Below are positions 7,091 to 15,000 of a stretch of 64,000 nt of DNA, piece by piece (positions within the stretch are counted from its first letter, which is position 1; each line of letters starts with the position of its first letter). Source of the stretch: Fimenecus sp045545735 (GTDB taxonomy: Bacteria > Bacillota > Clostridia > Oscillospirales > Acutalibacteraceae); NCBI GenBank assembly GCA_045545735.1, contig JAZQBM010000008.1:1-64000 (forward strand), read 5' to 3'. Under the pieces are notes generated by a model, which saw nothing but the letters and a program-made list of their open reading frames with translations, made no database searches and was not told where the DNA came from. The translations under genes and the position numbers were made by a program.

Positions 7091-8695
7091 TTAGTTCTTT
7101 TCAGTTTGTGTTTCGGTTTGGCTGAAAGATTCGTTTTGGAAAACGATTGTCATAATGCTCTTTTCGGGGAGTTCGATTTCTGCAACTTCGCCCTCGTAAG
7201 TTTGTTGAAGTTGAACGTCTTGCGTTGTTGTGAAAACGCTCATATATTCAGCATCAACTTTGAACTCAATATTTCTGCCTGCACCTTCGTTTACAACAAC
7301 TGCAACGATTTTGCCGTCTGGTGTAAGGTATGAAACACAGTTTACGCCGTATTTCATAAGTGTAATATTTTCTGTTCCGTCTTCTTTAATCTCAATATTT
7401 TTAATTACGTCATTAATGTTCTTTTCTGTTGAGATTTTAACGCTACCCTGTGGAATGAATTTGCTGAAATGAGCAACTGCATAATATCTCATAGCGGTTT
7501 TGTATTCACTGAAATCCTTTGTTGCAGCAAGAAGTCCGTCAGTGTATTCCTTGCCGTCGTCACCGATACCGATTTCGTTAACGCCGACCCAGGCAGTCCA
7601 CGAATTGATATTGCTGTAATTTAAGTCATTTGCCATAACGCGAGCCTGACGGAGTGCACCGTCAATAGAATCAATTGGTGCGTCACAAGGCAAGTGACAC
7701 CATTCTGACATTTCAACAGGCATATCGTCAACATTTGATTTTATCCAGTTGCCAAGTCCTTCTTTGTTATTTACTAAATCGTCTGACCAATAACTGTGAT
7801 ATGATAATGTGCCTAAGTATGGACGGATTTCAGGGTCTTTATAAAGATAATCAAACCACTCATAAAGTCTGAATCCGATTTCGCCAGATTCAGGTCCTGC
7901 GAGTTTAACATTAAGGTTTTTCTCTTTAATTTCTTTAACTACTGCCTTGTAAACCGCATAAATGTCTTCGGAGTTGTAGAAACAACCTTCCTGACTTTGA
8001 TTTACGCCTGCAACACCCCAAGACCAGTTTGGCTCGTTAATAGGGCTTATGTATTTAACGGGTACACCTTTATTTATAAAATACTCTGCGATTGTAACAA
8101 GGTATTCTGCATATGCCTCGTAATTTTCAGGGGCAATATTGCTAACCCACCAATTTTCGTTGCCGTACGCTCTGCCATTGAGTGTCATTGAGTAATGCGG
8201 TGAGTTTGCGAAAAGAACAACAGTATCAATGCAACCGTATGAAAGACAAAGGTCTAAAAATTTCTGTGCTGCTGCATCGCGAGTGAAATCGTATTCGTAT
8301 TCGCCTGTTTCTTCGTTGAGCACATAAAAACTTTCAGTTTTACGCCAAGGATTTGTAATTCTTGTGTCGGGGTTATCTGCAGAGCCTGCACCAATGTTGT
8401 AACGGTAAATGTTAAGCCCCAAGCCCTCTTTACTGTAAAGAAGTTTTGCGATTTCTTCCGCATGTTCACTGTCACCTGCAAGTTGTGACCACCAACAAGC
8501 AGATGCACCGAAACCGTCAAGAGTTTCACCTTTTTCGTCAGCGTCAATGGTAAGTTTTACGTCAGCGGTTTGGGATTTTTCAATAAACCAGTCTGTGTCC
8601 CAGAAAATGTCATTAAAGAAAATTCCAAGCACTGCAACTGTTCCTGCAAGTAGTACTGCGATTATCGGTATTACAATTTTAAGCACTTTTTTCAT
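7091..8695 (-). CDS. GH30-family glycoside hydrolase, membrane-anchored
   Basis: The 534-residue product starts at the ATG at 8695, preceded by TAGGAG. A hydrophobic N-terminus (about residues 5-28) acts as a signal anchor. The rest is a GH30 (beta/alpha)8 catalytic domain beginning with LDGFGASACWWS. The acid/base Glu lies in SPINEPNWSW (about residue 221) and the nucleophile Glu in EMSEW (about 331). A short beta domain closes the protein. GH30 includes beta-1,6-glucanases/galactanases, glucosylceramidases and xylanases; the WWSQLAG and NEPNWSWG segments suit the beta-1,6-galactanase/glucanase branch, but the substrate is uncertain. It acts outside the cell, and no transporter is adjacent. 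Confidence 0.88.
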   Translation of the reverse strand: MKKVLKIVIPIIAVLLAGTVAVLGIFFNDIFWDTDWFIEKSQTADVKLTIDADEKGETLDGFGASACWWSQLAGDSEHAEEIAKLLYSKEGLGLNIYRYNIGAGSADNPDTRITNPWRKTESFYVLNEETGEYEYDFTRDAAAQKFLDLCLSYGCIDTVVLFANSPHYSMTLNGRAYGNENWWVSNIAPENYEAYAEYLVTIAEYFINKGVPVKYISPINEPNWSWGVAGVNQSQEGCFYNSEDIYAVYKAVVKEIKEKNLNVKLAGPESGEIGFRLYEWFDYLYKDPEIRPYLGTLSYHSYWSDDLVNNKEGLGNWIKSNVDDMPVEMSEWCHLPCDAPIDSIDGALRQARVMANDLNYSNINSWTAWVGVNEIGIGDDGKEYTDGLLAATKDFSEYKTAMRYYAVAHFSKFIPQGSVKISTEKNINDVIKNIEIKEDGTENITLMKYGVNCVSYLTPDGKIVAVVVNEGAGRNIEFKVDAEYMSVFTTTQDVQLQQTYEGEVAEIELPEKSIMTIVFQNESFSQTETQTEKN

Positions 8696-8705
8696 TTTAA
8701 TTCTC

Positions 8706-8743
8706 CTAAAAATTAAGGCGGTGGGAAAACCCACCGCCTGAGT
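8706..8743 (-). terminator. Terminator downstream of hpf
   Basis: On the minus strand GGCGGTGGG and CCCACCGCC pair around TTTT and are followed by TTAATTTTT. It lies between the hpf stop and the GH30 Shine-Dalgarno sequence. Confidence 0.85.
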
Positions 8744-8750
8744 TTACCTT

Positions 8751-9278
8751 TTATTCGTAGTCTGGCTCAATTACGCCGTAGCCACCGTCGTTTCTTTTGT
8801 AAACAACGCAGATTTCGTCAGTTTCTGCATTGCGGAACATATAAAACATATGTCCGATTAAGTTCATTTGCAAAATTGCCTCTTCAACTGTTTCAGGCTT
8901 TAAAACAACGGTTTTTGTTCTGACAATTTCAAAATCCTCTTCATCGTCAATTGTGTTTGCTACAAGAATGTCATCAAAAGAAACGTCACGAAGTTTTCTT
9001 TCAATGCGTGTCTTGTTTTTTCTGATTTGACGAACAAGTGAATCAACGCACTTATCAAGAGCATCTTCCAAATCGTCGCTGCGTTCTTGAGCACGGAAAA
9101 TCATACTCTTTTTAGTGAGCGTAATTTCACAGATTTTCTCGTTTTTCTCAACCGTTGCAGTGATTTTAGCCGTTGCGTCAGGTCCGAAGAATTTCTCAAC
9201 CTTACGAAGCTTCTCTTCTGCCCTATCTTTAAAATTCTCTCTTGGGGTACATTTACGTCCAATAATGGTAATGTTCAC
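8751..9278 (-). CDS. hpf: Ribosome hibernation promoting factor (long form)
   Basis: This 175-residue protein has the two-domain layout of long HPF. Residues 1-100 are the RaiA/YfiA domain (MNITIIGRKC, LRKVEKFF, DALDKCVDSLVRQIRK), which binds the 30S decoding region. After a linker, residues 118-175 form the C-terminal dimerisation domain (VVLKPETVEEAILQMNLIGHMFYMFRN), which joins two ribosomes into inactive 100S particles. It is a single-gene unit with a terminator. Its leader carries a perfect inverted repeat, suggesting specific transcriptional control. Confidence 0.95.
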   Translation of the reverse strand: MNITIIGRKCTPRENFKDRAEEKLRKVEKFFGPDATAKITATVEKNEKICEITLTKKSMIFRAQERSDDLEDALDKCVDSLVRQIRKNKTRIERKLRDVSFDDILVANTIDDEEDFEIVRTKTVVLKPETVEEAILQMNLIGHMFYMFRNAETDEICVVYKRNDGGYGVIEPDYE

Positions 9279-9305
9279 AACGACATCTCCTTTGCGTTTG
9301 ATTTA

Positions 9306-9359
9306 TGAACAAATATCTTTGTTCACTACCATTGTAGCATATATGCACAGAAAAATAAA
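9306..9359 (-). promoter_or_regulatory. Putative hpf promoter with palindrome in the leader
   Basis: On the minus strand TACAAT (9331-9336) is a good -10, with TTTATT at 17 bp as a weak -35. Just downstream, positions 9306-9325 form a perfect inverted repeat with 8-bp arms TGAACAAA/TTTGTTCA and a 4-bp centre, where transcription would begin. It could be an operator for a dimeric repressor. As RNA it would be a moderate hairpin without a U tract. Confidence 0.5.
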
Positions 9360-9386
9360 GAGTTTTAATAAAATTTTATTTATTTT

Positions 9387-10229
9387 TTACAACACCGCTG
9401 TTGCGTGACGTGTAACGTGACAACCAACATTAACTGCAACAGGAAGTCCTGCAATGTGTGTAGGTGCGGTTTCAATATTTACCGCAAGTGCTGTAGTTTT
9501 ACCGCCAAAGCCTTGAGGCCCAATATTTGTGTTGTTTATAATATTGAGCAAATCCTTTTCTATTTCCATATAGAATGGATTTGAATTTCGCTCGTCAGTA
9601 TTACGGCAAAGTGCTTTTTTTGCAAGGAATGCACAGTATTCAAAATCACCACCGATACCAACGCCCAAAACGATAGGTGGGCAAGGGTTTCCGCCTGCAA
9701 TTTTTACGGTTTCCACAACAAAATCCATAATATCTTCTTTTGTTGCTGATGGCGTGAACATTTTAATTCTGCTCATATTTTCACTGCCGAAACCTTTAGG
9801 GGCAACTGTTATTTTAATCTTTTCGCCATCTACAAGCTTTGTGTAGATAATAGCAGGCGTGTTGTCATTGGTGTTTACACGGTCAAGGGGGTCACGGACT
9901 ATTGATTTTCGTAAAAGTCCGTCAACATAACCTTGTCTTACGCCTTCATTTACTGCTTCTTCAAAATTACCGCCTGTAATATGAACGTCCTGACCGATTT
10001 CTACGAAAACGATTACCATACCTGTGTCCTGACAAATAGGAATATTAAGTTCTTTTGCACAGTCAAGATTGTGAATTAAATCGCCCATAACGCTTTTTGC
10101 AAGTTCTTTTTCTTCCGTGTGGTAGCCGTCTTTAATTCGGCATACTAAATCATTAGGCAGAATTTTGTTTGCTTTAATGCATAATTCTTTTACTGTGTCA
10201 GTAATTTGTGAACATAAAATCTCTCTCAT
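9387..10229 (-). CDS. Fumarate hydratase / L(+)-tartrate dehydratase alpha subunit (class I, Fe-S)
   Basis: This 280-residue protein is the complete alpha half of the two-subunit, oxygen-sensitive [4Fe-4S] fumarase/tartrate dehydratase family. Conserved segments are CQDTGMVIVF, the phosphate/iron-binding region GSENMSRIKMFTP, the Cys-containing CPPIVLGVGIGG and NIGPQGFGGKTTAL. It would catalyse reversible hydration of fumarate to malate together with a beta subunit. In most Firmicutes the beta gene follows directly; here the next gene downstream is hpf, and no beta subunit is found in the window. The partner must be encoded elsewhere, or this protein has another role. Confidence 0.88.
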   Translation of the reverse strand: MREILCSQITDTVKELCIKANKILPNDLVCRIKDGYHTEEKELAKSVMGDLIHNLDCAKELNIPICQDTGMVIVFVEIGQDVHITGGNFEEAVNEGVRQGYVDGLLRKSIVRDPLDRVNTNDNTPAIIYTKLVDGEKIKITVAPKGFGSENMSRIKMFTPSATKEDIMDFVVETVKIAGGNPCPPIVLGVGIGGDFEYCAFLAKKALCRNTDERNSNPFYMEIEKDLLNIINNTNIGPQGFGGKTTALAVNIETAPTHIAGLPVAVNVGCHVTRHATAVL

Positions 10230-10248
10230 AAATTCACCTAAAACGAAA

Positions 10249-10265
10249 GGGCAGATTAACTGCCC
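10249..10265. repeat. Short GC hairpin (REP-like)
   Basis: GGGCAG and CTGCCC pair around ATTAA and are followed by CCTA. A hairpin of the same style, ending GCCCCTA, lies at 30645-30662. It may act as a weak terminator or be a small dispersed repeat. Confidence 0.4.
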
Positions 10266-10273
10266 CTATATTA

Positions 10274-10726
10274 TTACTTATTACCTCTGCGGTAGCCGTT
10301 GCTTCGTGTTCCGCGTTTGCTGGCACCACGGTTCAAGTCGCTGAATTTGTCTTCGCTTTGAGTTTTGAATTTCGCCATCATATCTTCAAAGGACATAGGA
10401 GCATTTGACTCTTCCTGCGGTGTGCCTTTCCAACCCTTGTTTGTATTTTTGCTCTGATTTCTTGGTTTGGCAGGCTTTGGTTTTTCAGGTTGTGGCAAAG
10501 CTTTTTTGATGGAAAGACTAACTTTGCCTTTTTCATTGATATCAATAACCTTAACCTTTACTTTGTCGCCTTCAGATAAGTGTTCGTTAATATCACTTAC
10601 ATATTCGGTTGCAACCTCAGAAATATGTACCATACCTGTTGTGCCGTTGTCAAGCTTTACAAAAGCACCAAAATTTGTTAACCCCGTAACCGTTCCTTCA
10701 TAAACGGTATCCATGTCAAGTTGCAT
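10274..10726 (-). CDS. S1 RNA-binding domain protein (YabR-like)
   Basis: This 150-residue protein has one S1/OB-fold domain at residues 4-76 (VYEGTVTGLTNFGAFVKL, GMVHISEV, GDKVKVKVIDIN, GKVSLSIK), followed by a basic, low-complexity tail rich in Lys, Pro and Arg that probably contacts RNA. The same protein type (YabR) follows divIC in Bacillus, and the order is conserved here: yabP, yabQ, divIC, yabR. Family members associate with ribosomes or RNA; the exact role is not known. Confidence 0.85.
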   Translation of the reverse strand: MQLDMDTVYEGTVTGLTNFGAFVKLDNGTTGMVHISEVATEYVSDINEHLSEGDKVKVKVIDINEKGKVSLSIKKALPQPEKPKPAKPRNQSKNTNKGWKGTPQEESNAPMSFEDMMAKFKTQSEDKFSDLNRGASKRGTRSNGYRRGNK

Positions 10727-10778
10727 AGATTTTTAAATCCCCCTAATTATCCTTTAAGACGTTGCTTTGTTCGTCTTT

Positions 10779-11093
10779 TTACGCACCCGGTGTAATATCA
10801 AAGAAAACTTTTTCGTTAGGCATAACAAAGCCTAATTTTTCACGGGCAACCTGTTCCATATAAGAACCTTTGTCTTCACTGTCAACAATTGCCTGAAGAC
10901 GCTCGTTTTCAGTAAGAATTTGCTCGTATTCCATGTCAAGTTGTTCTTTGACTTCTTTGCGGTCACGAATTTCTAATTGCAGGTCGATTATGGTAATAAT
11001 AAAGTAACCTACAAGTAAAACGAGAGCAAGGGAAAGAATAAAGCTTTTTTTCTGTTTGCGTTTTTGCGTTTTTGCAGGTTTTTTTTGTGCCAT
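10779..11093 (-). CDS. divIC: Septum formation initiator DivIC/FtsB-family protein
   Basis: This 104-residue bitopic division protein has a basic cytoplasmic N-terminus (QKKPAKTQKRKQKK), one transmembrane helix at about residues 18-38 and an extracellular coiled coil (about 45-75, EVKEQLDMEYEQIL...). It ends with the family signature REKLGFVMPNEKVF. With FtsL and DivIB it assembles the divisome. The ATG at 11093 is preferred over the one two codons upstream, because GCGAGGA lies 6 nt before it and is too close to the earlier ATG. The gene abuts the yabQ stop. Confidence 0.9.
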   Translation of the reverse strand: MAQKKPAKTQKRKQKKSFILSLALVLLVGYFIITIIDLQLEIRDRKEVKEQLDMEYEQILTENERLQAIVDSEDKGSYMEQVAREKLGFVMPNEKVFFDITPGA

Positions 11094-11095
11094 AA

Positions 11096-11650
11096 TCATT
11101 CCTCGCTTTCCGAAACATCGCTTTTCGCCGAATGTCGCTTTTTAACAAATAAATTATACAACATGAGCTTGTTTACTTTCAAGAGGAATTTTGATTTATT
11201 TTTGATGTTTTTCGTGTTTTTTCGACTTTTTAAAGAAATTTTTTTGAATAAGTTCCTTAATTTACCAAAAGCGAAACTGAACGGAAAAGAAATTACTTTA
11301 AAGATTGACTTTGCACATTTTTTAATGAAAGAAATAAGCCTTTCGCTAAAGGAAAAAATGATTGCACCTAAAGAAAAATAGTATACGCAAAAGCCAGCCC
11401 CAGCACCGAGCAACAAATATAAACGCACTTCACCCTCGTTGACGGTAAGGCAGAAGATAAAAGTACAGAAACAAAGAAAAATGCAATAAAGAACATCAGA
11501 AATGATTGTTGCTGACTTGCTTTTTGAAATGCTTATTCGTATTATGCGGAATAAATCGTAAAAAATTCCCATAATAAAGCCGAATCCGAGAGAGAGCAGA
11601 AAACCTTTGGTCTGTTGTGCAAGGCTTAATCCGTAAAGATAATCTGTCAT
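11096..11650 (-). CDS. yabQ: Spore cortex biosynthesis protein YabQ
   Basis: This 184-residue protein has several hydrophobic helices (about residues 14-32, 48-70, 76-105) and the YabQ N-terminal signature (QTKGFLLSLGFGFIMGIFYD). The C-terminus is strongly basic. YabQ is a mother-cell membrane protein of the outer forespore membrane needed for cortex formation in Bacillus. It overlaps the upstream yabP stop by 4 nt (ATGA), indicating coupled translation. Confidence 0.9.
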   Translation of the reverse strand: MTDYLYGLSLAQQTKGFLLSLGFGFIMGIFYDLFRIIRISISKSKSATIISDVLYCIFLCFCTFIFCLTVNEGEVRLYLLLGAGAGFCVYYFSLGAIIFSFSERLISFIKKCAKSIFKVISFPFSFAFGKLRNLFKKISLKSRKNTKNIKNKSKFLLKVNKLMLYNLFVKKRHSAKSDVSESEE

Positions 11651-11928
11651 CGCAACACCTTGGCAAAAAATCCTTGTGCTTTAGGGCGAGTATCGGTATA
11701 TGTAAGTGAAGAAATTTCACCGTCTACCATTAATTCGCTTTGTTCAAGATTTAAACGAGTTATATGAAGATTCCAACCACGAATTGTAAGCTCGCCTAAA
11801 TCGGTAATTGCGATAATAGTCTGTTCGTCAAAAGAGTCAATGTCCGTAACACCAGAAACGGAAAGTTTTTTGCGGTCCTCCATAATTATATTGTGTGGTA
11901 ACTTGTGAATGCTTTTTTCATCTGTCAT
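11647..11928 (-). CDS. yabP: Sporulation protein YabP (YabP/YqfC family)
   Basis: This 93-residue protein is a single YabP/YqfC domain (HNIIMEDRKKLSVSGVTDIDSFDEQTI at its start, then GELTIRGWNLHI and LDGEISSLTY-like text). The ATG at 11928 is chosen over longer reading because AAAAGGAGG lies just upstream and the family is about 100 residues. It is the first gene of the yabP-yabQ-divIC-yabR unit and lies directly behind a sigma-E-like promoter. Confidence 0.9.
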   Translation of the reverse strand: MTDEKSIHKLPHNIIMEDRKKLSVSGVTDIDSFDEQTIIAITDLGELTIRGWNLHITRLNLEQSELMVDGEISSLTYTDTRPKAQGFFAKVLR

Positions 11929-11952
11929 AGGTATAAACCTCCTTTTACTTAA

Positions 11953-11980
11953 AATGTATGAGTAAAAGGACAAAGGTATG
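11953..11980 (-). promoter_or_regulatory. Sigma-E-type promoter before yabP
   Basis: On the minus strand GTCATA and CATACATT are separated by 16 bp, matching the mother-cell sigma-E pattern (ATA, 16-18 bp, CATAcanT). The -10 lies about 25 nt before the yabP start. This agrees with known sigma-E control of the Bacillus yabPQ genes. Confidence 0.65.
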
Positions 11981-11983
11981 ACA

Positions 11984-12013
11984 GCAAAAAAAGGACAGCA
12001 AACGCTGTCCTTA
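11984..12013 (-). terminator. Terminator of the nine-gene operon
   Basis: On the minus strand AAGGACAGC and GCTGTCCTT pair around GTTT and are followed by TTTTT. It ends transcription of the unit whose last gene is the phosphoesterase. Confidence 0.85.
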
Positions 12014-12016
12014 ATT

Positions 12017-13402
12017 CTATTTAGCAAACACGCCTTTCCAGTCATCTGGTTCGGCATTATAAAGTACATCAAGAAGCACATCAAGGATTTCTGCAATATT
12101 TTCAGTTCCTTTTTTTAGTTTAAGAATTTTCTTAATTCTCTTATTAAAAAGTGCTGAAAGTGCTTTGTATTCTGCTGTATCAGGTGTATATGGCTCGTTG
12201 CCGTAATAAATGTTTGTGATTGCCTCTAAAATGAAATCTTTAACAACTCTGTCTTTAATCGACTTGTCAACATATTTACTGATAGCAAAAAGTTTACCGA
12301 ATGTGCCGAAAGTTGCTTTTTGCAGGAATTTACCTAAAGGAATAAGCACAGGTTTTGCTTTATAGATTTTTTCGGGGGTCATACTGAAAGATGTTGAAAG
12401 TTCAGCAAGTTTGTCAATATCATAAGCCATTGAATCAAAAATTGCGTTAAGGAATTGCAAAAAGTTCGCTTTTGTATATTCGTCAACTGTTTTGCCTTGT
12501 AAATCCCAATCGAAATTTTCAAGTTTAATGCTGTCAACGATTACTTCGTTGTCGGTCATTTTTACTTTTCTCATAACGGCAGGGTAACCAACGGCAGAAG
12601 CGGTGTTTATATCATAAAAATCGTTGCCTTTTGCGGTAGTCATTTTTGCAATATTCATCATATGGGTATGACCTGTAAAAATGAACTTCACACCATTATC
12701 TGCAAGGAATTCTGATGTTTTTTCGTAGTCCCCAAGCATATCTCGTTTACTGAAAAGTGGGTAGAGTGGGAACGGTGGTAAAACGGGGTGATGCGTAACT
12801 GCAAATATGTAATCACCGTTAGCCTTTGCGTCGTCGATTTGCTCCTTAATCCACTGGAGACAGTCGTCATAGTAACCACAGAAGAATTCGTCGCCGTCGT
12901 CGTTAAGGCAAAGAAGTCTGTAGCCTTCCTGCAACTGTACACAATAAGAATGGCTTGGTTTGTGTAATGAAATTGCTTCACTTATACCAAAATCTTTATA
13001 GATTTCTAAAAGTTCATCACGGTCTGTGCGTGTAGCGGTAAGAATTTCATCGCCAACACATTTTTCAGCTTTACCTGTACCGTTGCCGTTTTCCATAAAG
13101 TAGTCGTGAGTACCTGTTGTAAGGTACACTTTTTTACCCGCATCTTTAAGTCGATACAGTTTAGGAAGCAAGTCTTTATGACTTTCCATAGCACCGTTAC
13201 AAGTAACGTCACCCGTTATCAGCACTATATTTGTTTCTTTGTCTTCTATGATTTTATCAAAATGCGCATCAATCATAGCACCTGTTTCTTTAAGACATTT
13301 CTGGTCAGAAAGACATATTTTCTCAAACGCCTTGCCTTCTGTACCAAGTTCAAGGGCGTAGTGGTGCAAGTCAGTTATCTGATAAAACTTTAAGTCAGCC
13401 AT
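12017..13402 (-). CDS. Metallophosphoesterase, calcineurin-like
   Basis: The 461-residue product starts at the ATG at 13402 with GGGTGAT before it. The phosphoesterase domain fills residues 1-270: ITDLHHY (D-x-H), LITGDVTCNG (GD-x-x), TGTHD (GNHD-type with Thr), VTHHP and FTGHTHM (GHTH). The C-terminal 190 residues are helical and unassigned. No signal peptide is present. It is the last gene of the operon, 13 nt after the transporter, so it may act on a phosphorylated or cyclic product of imported sugar or on cell-wall precursors; the substrate is unknown. Confidence 0.85.
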   Translation of the reverse strand: MADLKFYQITDLHHYALELGTEGKAFEKICLSDQKCLKETGAMIDAHFDKIIEDKETNIVLITGDVTCNGAMESHKDLLPKLYRLKDAGKKVYLTTGTHDYFMENGNGTGKAEKCVGDEILTATRTDRDELLEIYKDFGISEAISLHKPSHSYCVQLQEGYRLLCLNDDGDEFFCGYYDDCLQWIKEQIDDAKANGDYIFAVTHHPVLPPFPLYPLFSKRDMLGDYEKTSEFLADNGVKFIFTGHTHMMNIAKMTTAKGNDFYDINTASAVGYPAVMRKVKMTDNEVIVDSIKLENFDWDLQGKTVDEYTKANFLQFLNAIFDSMAYDIDKLAELSTSFSMTPEKIYKAKPVLIPLGKFLQKATFGTFGKLFAISKYVDKSIKDRVVKDFILEAITNIYYGNEPYTPDTAEYKALSALFNKRIKKILKLKKGTENIAEILDVLLDVLYNAEPDDWKGVFAK

Positions 13403-13415
13403 AATTATCACCCTT

Positions 13416-14816
13416 TTAAGCCTTTTCAGAGGCTCTCTTTTCAATAATGTAATCGTGAACTTTGTCAGCAAGTTCACCATAAATCTTGAACTTTTTACGG
13501 AACACAATAAGAGATGCCAACAAGAAAATCATTGGTGCACCGAAACAGATAATACCAATACCGGATTTTGTGGTTTCGTTAAGTCCAATACTTGTCATAA
13601 TCTGTTCGTTGTAGTTCATAAGTCCAAGACCACCGAAAAGCACGATTGTCTGCATAGTGTAAGCCATTTTTTGCAAGAAACCTTTCATCGAGAAAGTAAT
13701 ACTTTCATTTCTTGTACCGTTTTTATATTCGCCGTAGTCAACAATATCTGCAAGGAAGATTGTCTGTGAAACGAACATTGAAGAAACACCGACAGATGCA
13801 AGAATATAGCAAACATCCATAATCACAACATTGAGTTTGAGAATAGGGCCTGTTATGAGCATAAGTGCGTAACCTGCAATTGCGGTAGTAAGTGAAATTG
13901 TGTATGTTGTTCTCTTTGTAAACCATTTTGAAAGTACCGGAACAACAAGAAGACCTAAAACAGAGCCGACTGTACCGATTGTTTGGAAAAGTGACTGTAA
14001 TTTTGAGTTGCCGAGAGTATCTGTGAAATAGTAAACGGCAGTTGAACTTGTTAAGTACCAACCGGCGTTTGAAAGCATTGCAAAAACAATGAATACTACC
14101 AACTGGTCATTACTCTTAATAACGTCAAAAACTTGTTTAAGTGAGAATTTCTTCTTTTCGCCGTAAACAACATTTGTTTCTTTAGTTAAAAGAACACAAA
14201 CAAGTGCAAAGAATACAAGTGCTACGCCGCAAATTCCTGCCCAACGTGAAAAACCACTTGCACTGTAACCTTTTGCGTCAGTAATACCGCTTGAAAGAAG
14301 TGGACAAATAATTGGTGTAAGAATTGAAATAATTCCCTGACCAATACCGGAAAATGTACGTGCAATAGTTGCAACAAGATTTCTTTCTTTTTCTTCACTT
14401 GTAAATGACGGCACCATTGACCAGTATGGAATGTCAGCCATTGTGTTAGTCATACCCCAAGCAATATACATAACGCCTATGTAAATGTAAAGTGGAAGTC
14501 CGCTCATGCCGAATGATGTGAACAAGAGGAAAAGCACAACGGCGTTACACATAGCACCTATTAAAATCCAAGGTCTGTATTTGCCGTGTTTTGTACGGGT
14601 GTTGTCAACGATTGTGCCCATCATAGGGTCATTAATGCCGTCCCAGATTCGAGCAATAGGTGTAATGAGAAGTAAGAAACCTTCTTGAAGTCCTAACACG
14701 CTTGAAAGGTAGTATGAAAGGTATGAATAGAACATACCGTAACTTAAATCAAGACCGATAGCACCAACGCCATAGCCCAATGCGGTTGATAAAATTGATT
14801 TCTTTTTAGTTGCCAT
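13416..14816 (-). CDS. GPH-family (MelB-like) sugar:cation symporter
   Basis: This is a 466-residue, twelve-helix membrane protein of the glycoside-pentoside-hexuronide/cation symporter family. Signatures include YGMFYSYLSYYLSSVLG at the N-terminus, DGINDPMMGTIVDNTRTKHGKYRPWI (the GPH loop after helix 2) and WSMVPS. It probably imports an oligosaccharide or glycoside with Na+ or H+. The ATG at 14816 follows GAGGTG; the stop of the preceding small gene lies inside its first codons, so translation is coupled. It is part of the nine-gene operon. Confidence 0.9.
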   Translation of the reverse strand: MATKKKSILSTALGYGVGAIGLDLSYGMFYSYLSYYLSSVLGLQEGFLLLITPIARIWDGINDPMMGTIVDNTRTKHGKYRPWILIGAMCNAVVLFLLFTSFGMSGLPLYIYIGVMYIAWGMTNTMADIPYWSMVPSFTSEEKERNLVATIARTFSGIGQGIISILTPIICPLLSSGITDAKGYSASGFSRWAGICGVALVFFALVCVLLTKETNVVYGEKKKFSLKQVFDVIKSNDQLVVFIVFAMLSNAGWYLTSSTAVYYFTDTLGNSKLQSLFQTIGTVGSVLGLLVVPVLSKWFTKRTTYTISLTTAIAGYALMLITGPILKLNVVIMDVCYILASVGVSSMFVSQTIFLADIVDYGEYKNGTRNESITFSMKGFLQKMAYTMQTIVLFGGLGLMNYNEQIMTSIGLNETTKSGIGIICFGAPMIFLLASLIVFRKKFKIYGELADKVHDYIIEKRASEKA

Positions 14817-15000
14817 TTGTTCGCACCTCATCAATCTTTTGTTTTAACTCATTTTCGATTTCGGGAAATTCGCGGGAGTAGTTGCCTTGCTTTTCTTCGT
14901 ACTTTGAAAGAGCAAGACTGAAAACGCCAACTGTTGCGGTAACAAACGGGGCGATTTTTGCAATTTTAATTGCGGTTTTTATTATTTTTTTAGTATCCAT
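14806..15000 (-). CDS. Small single-helix membrane protein
   Basis: This 64-residue protein has a basic N-terminus (MDTKKIIKTAIKIAK), a hydrophobic segment at about residues 17-31 and a charged, helical C-terminus. No family is recognised. It is real by context: its ATG overlaps the TGA of the MurE-ArgB gene by one base (TGATG) and its stop overlaps the transporter start by 11 nt. It may be a small membrane partner of either neighbour. Confidence 0.7.
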   Translation of the reverse strand: MDTKKIIKTAIKIAKIAPFVTATVGVFSLALSKYEEKQGNYSREFPEIENELKQKIDEVRTNGN

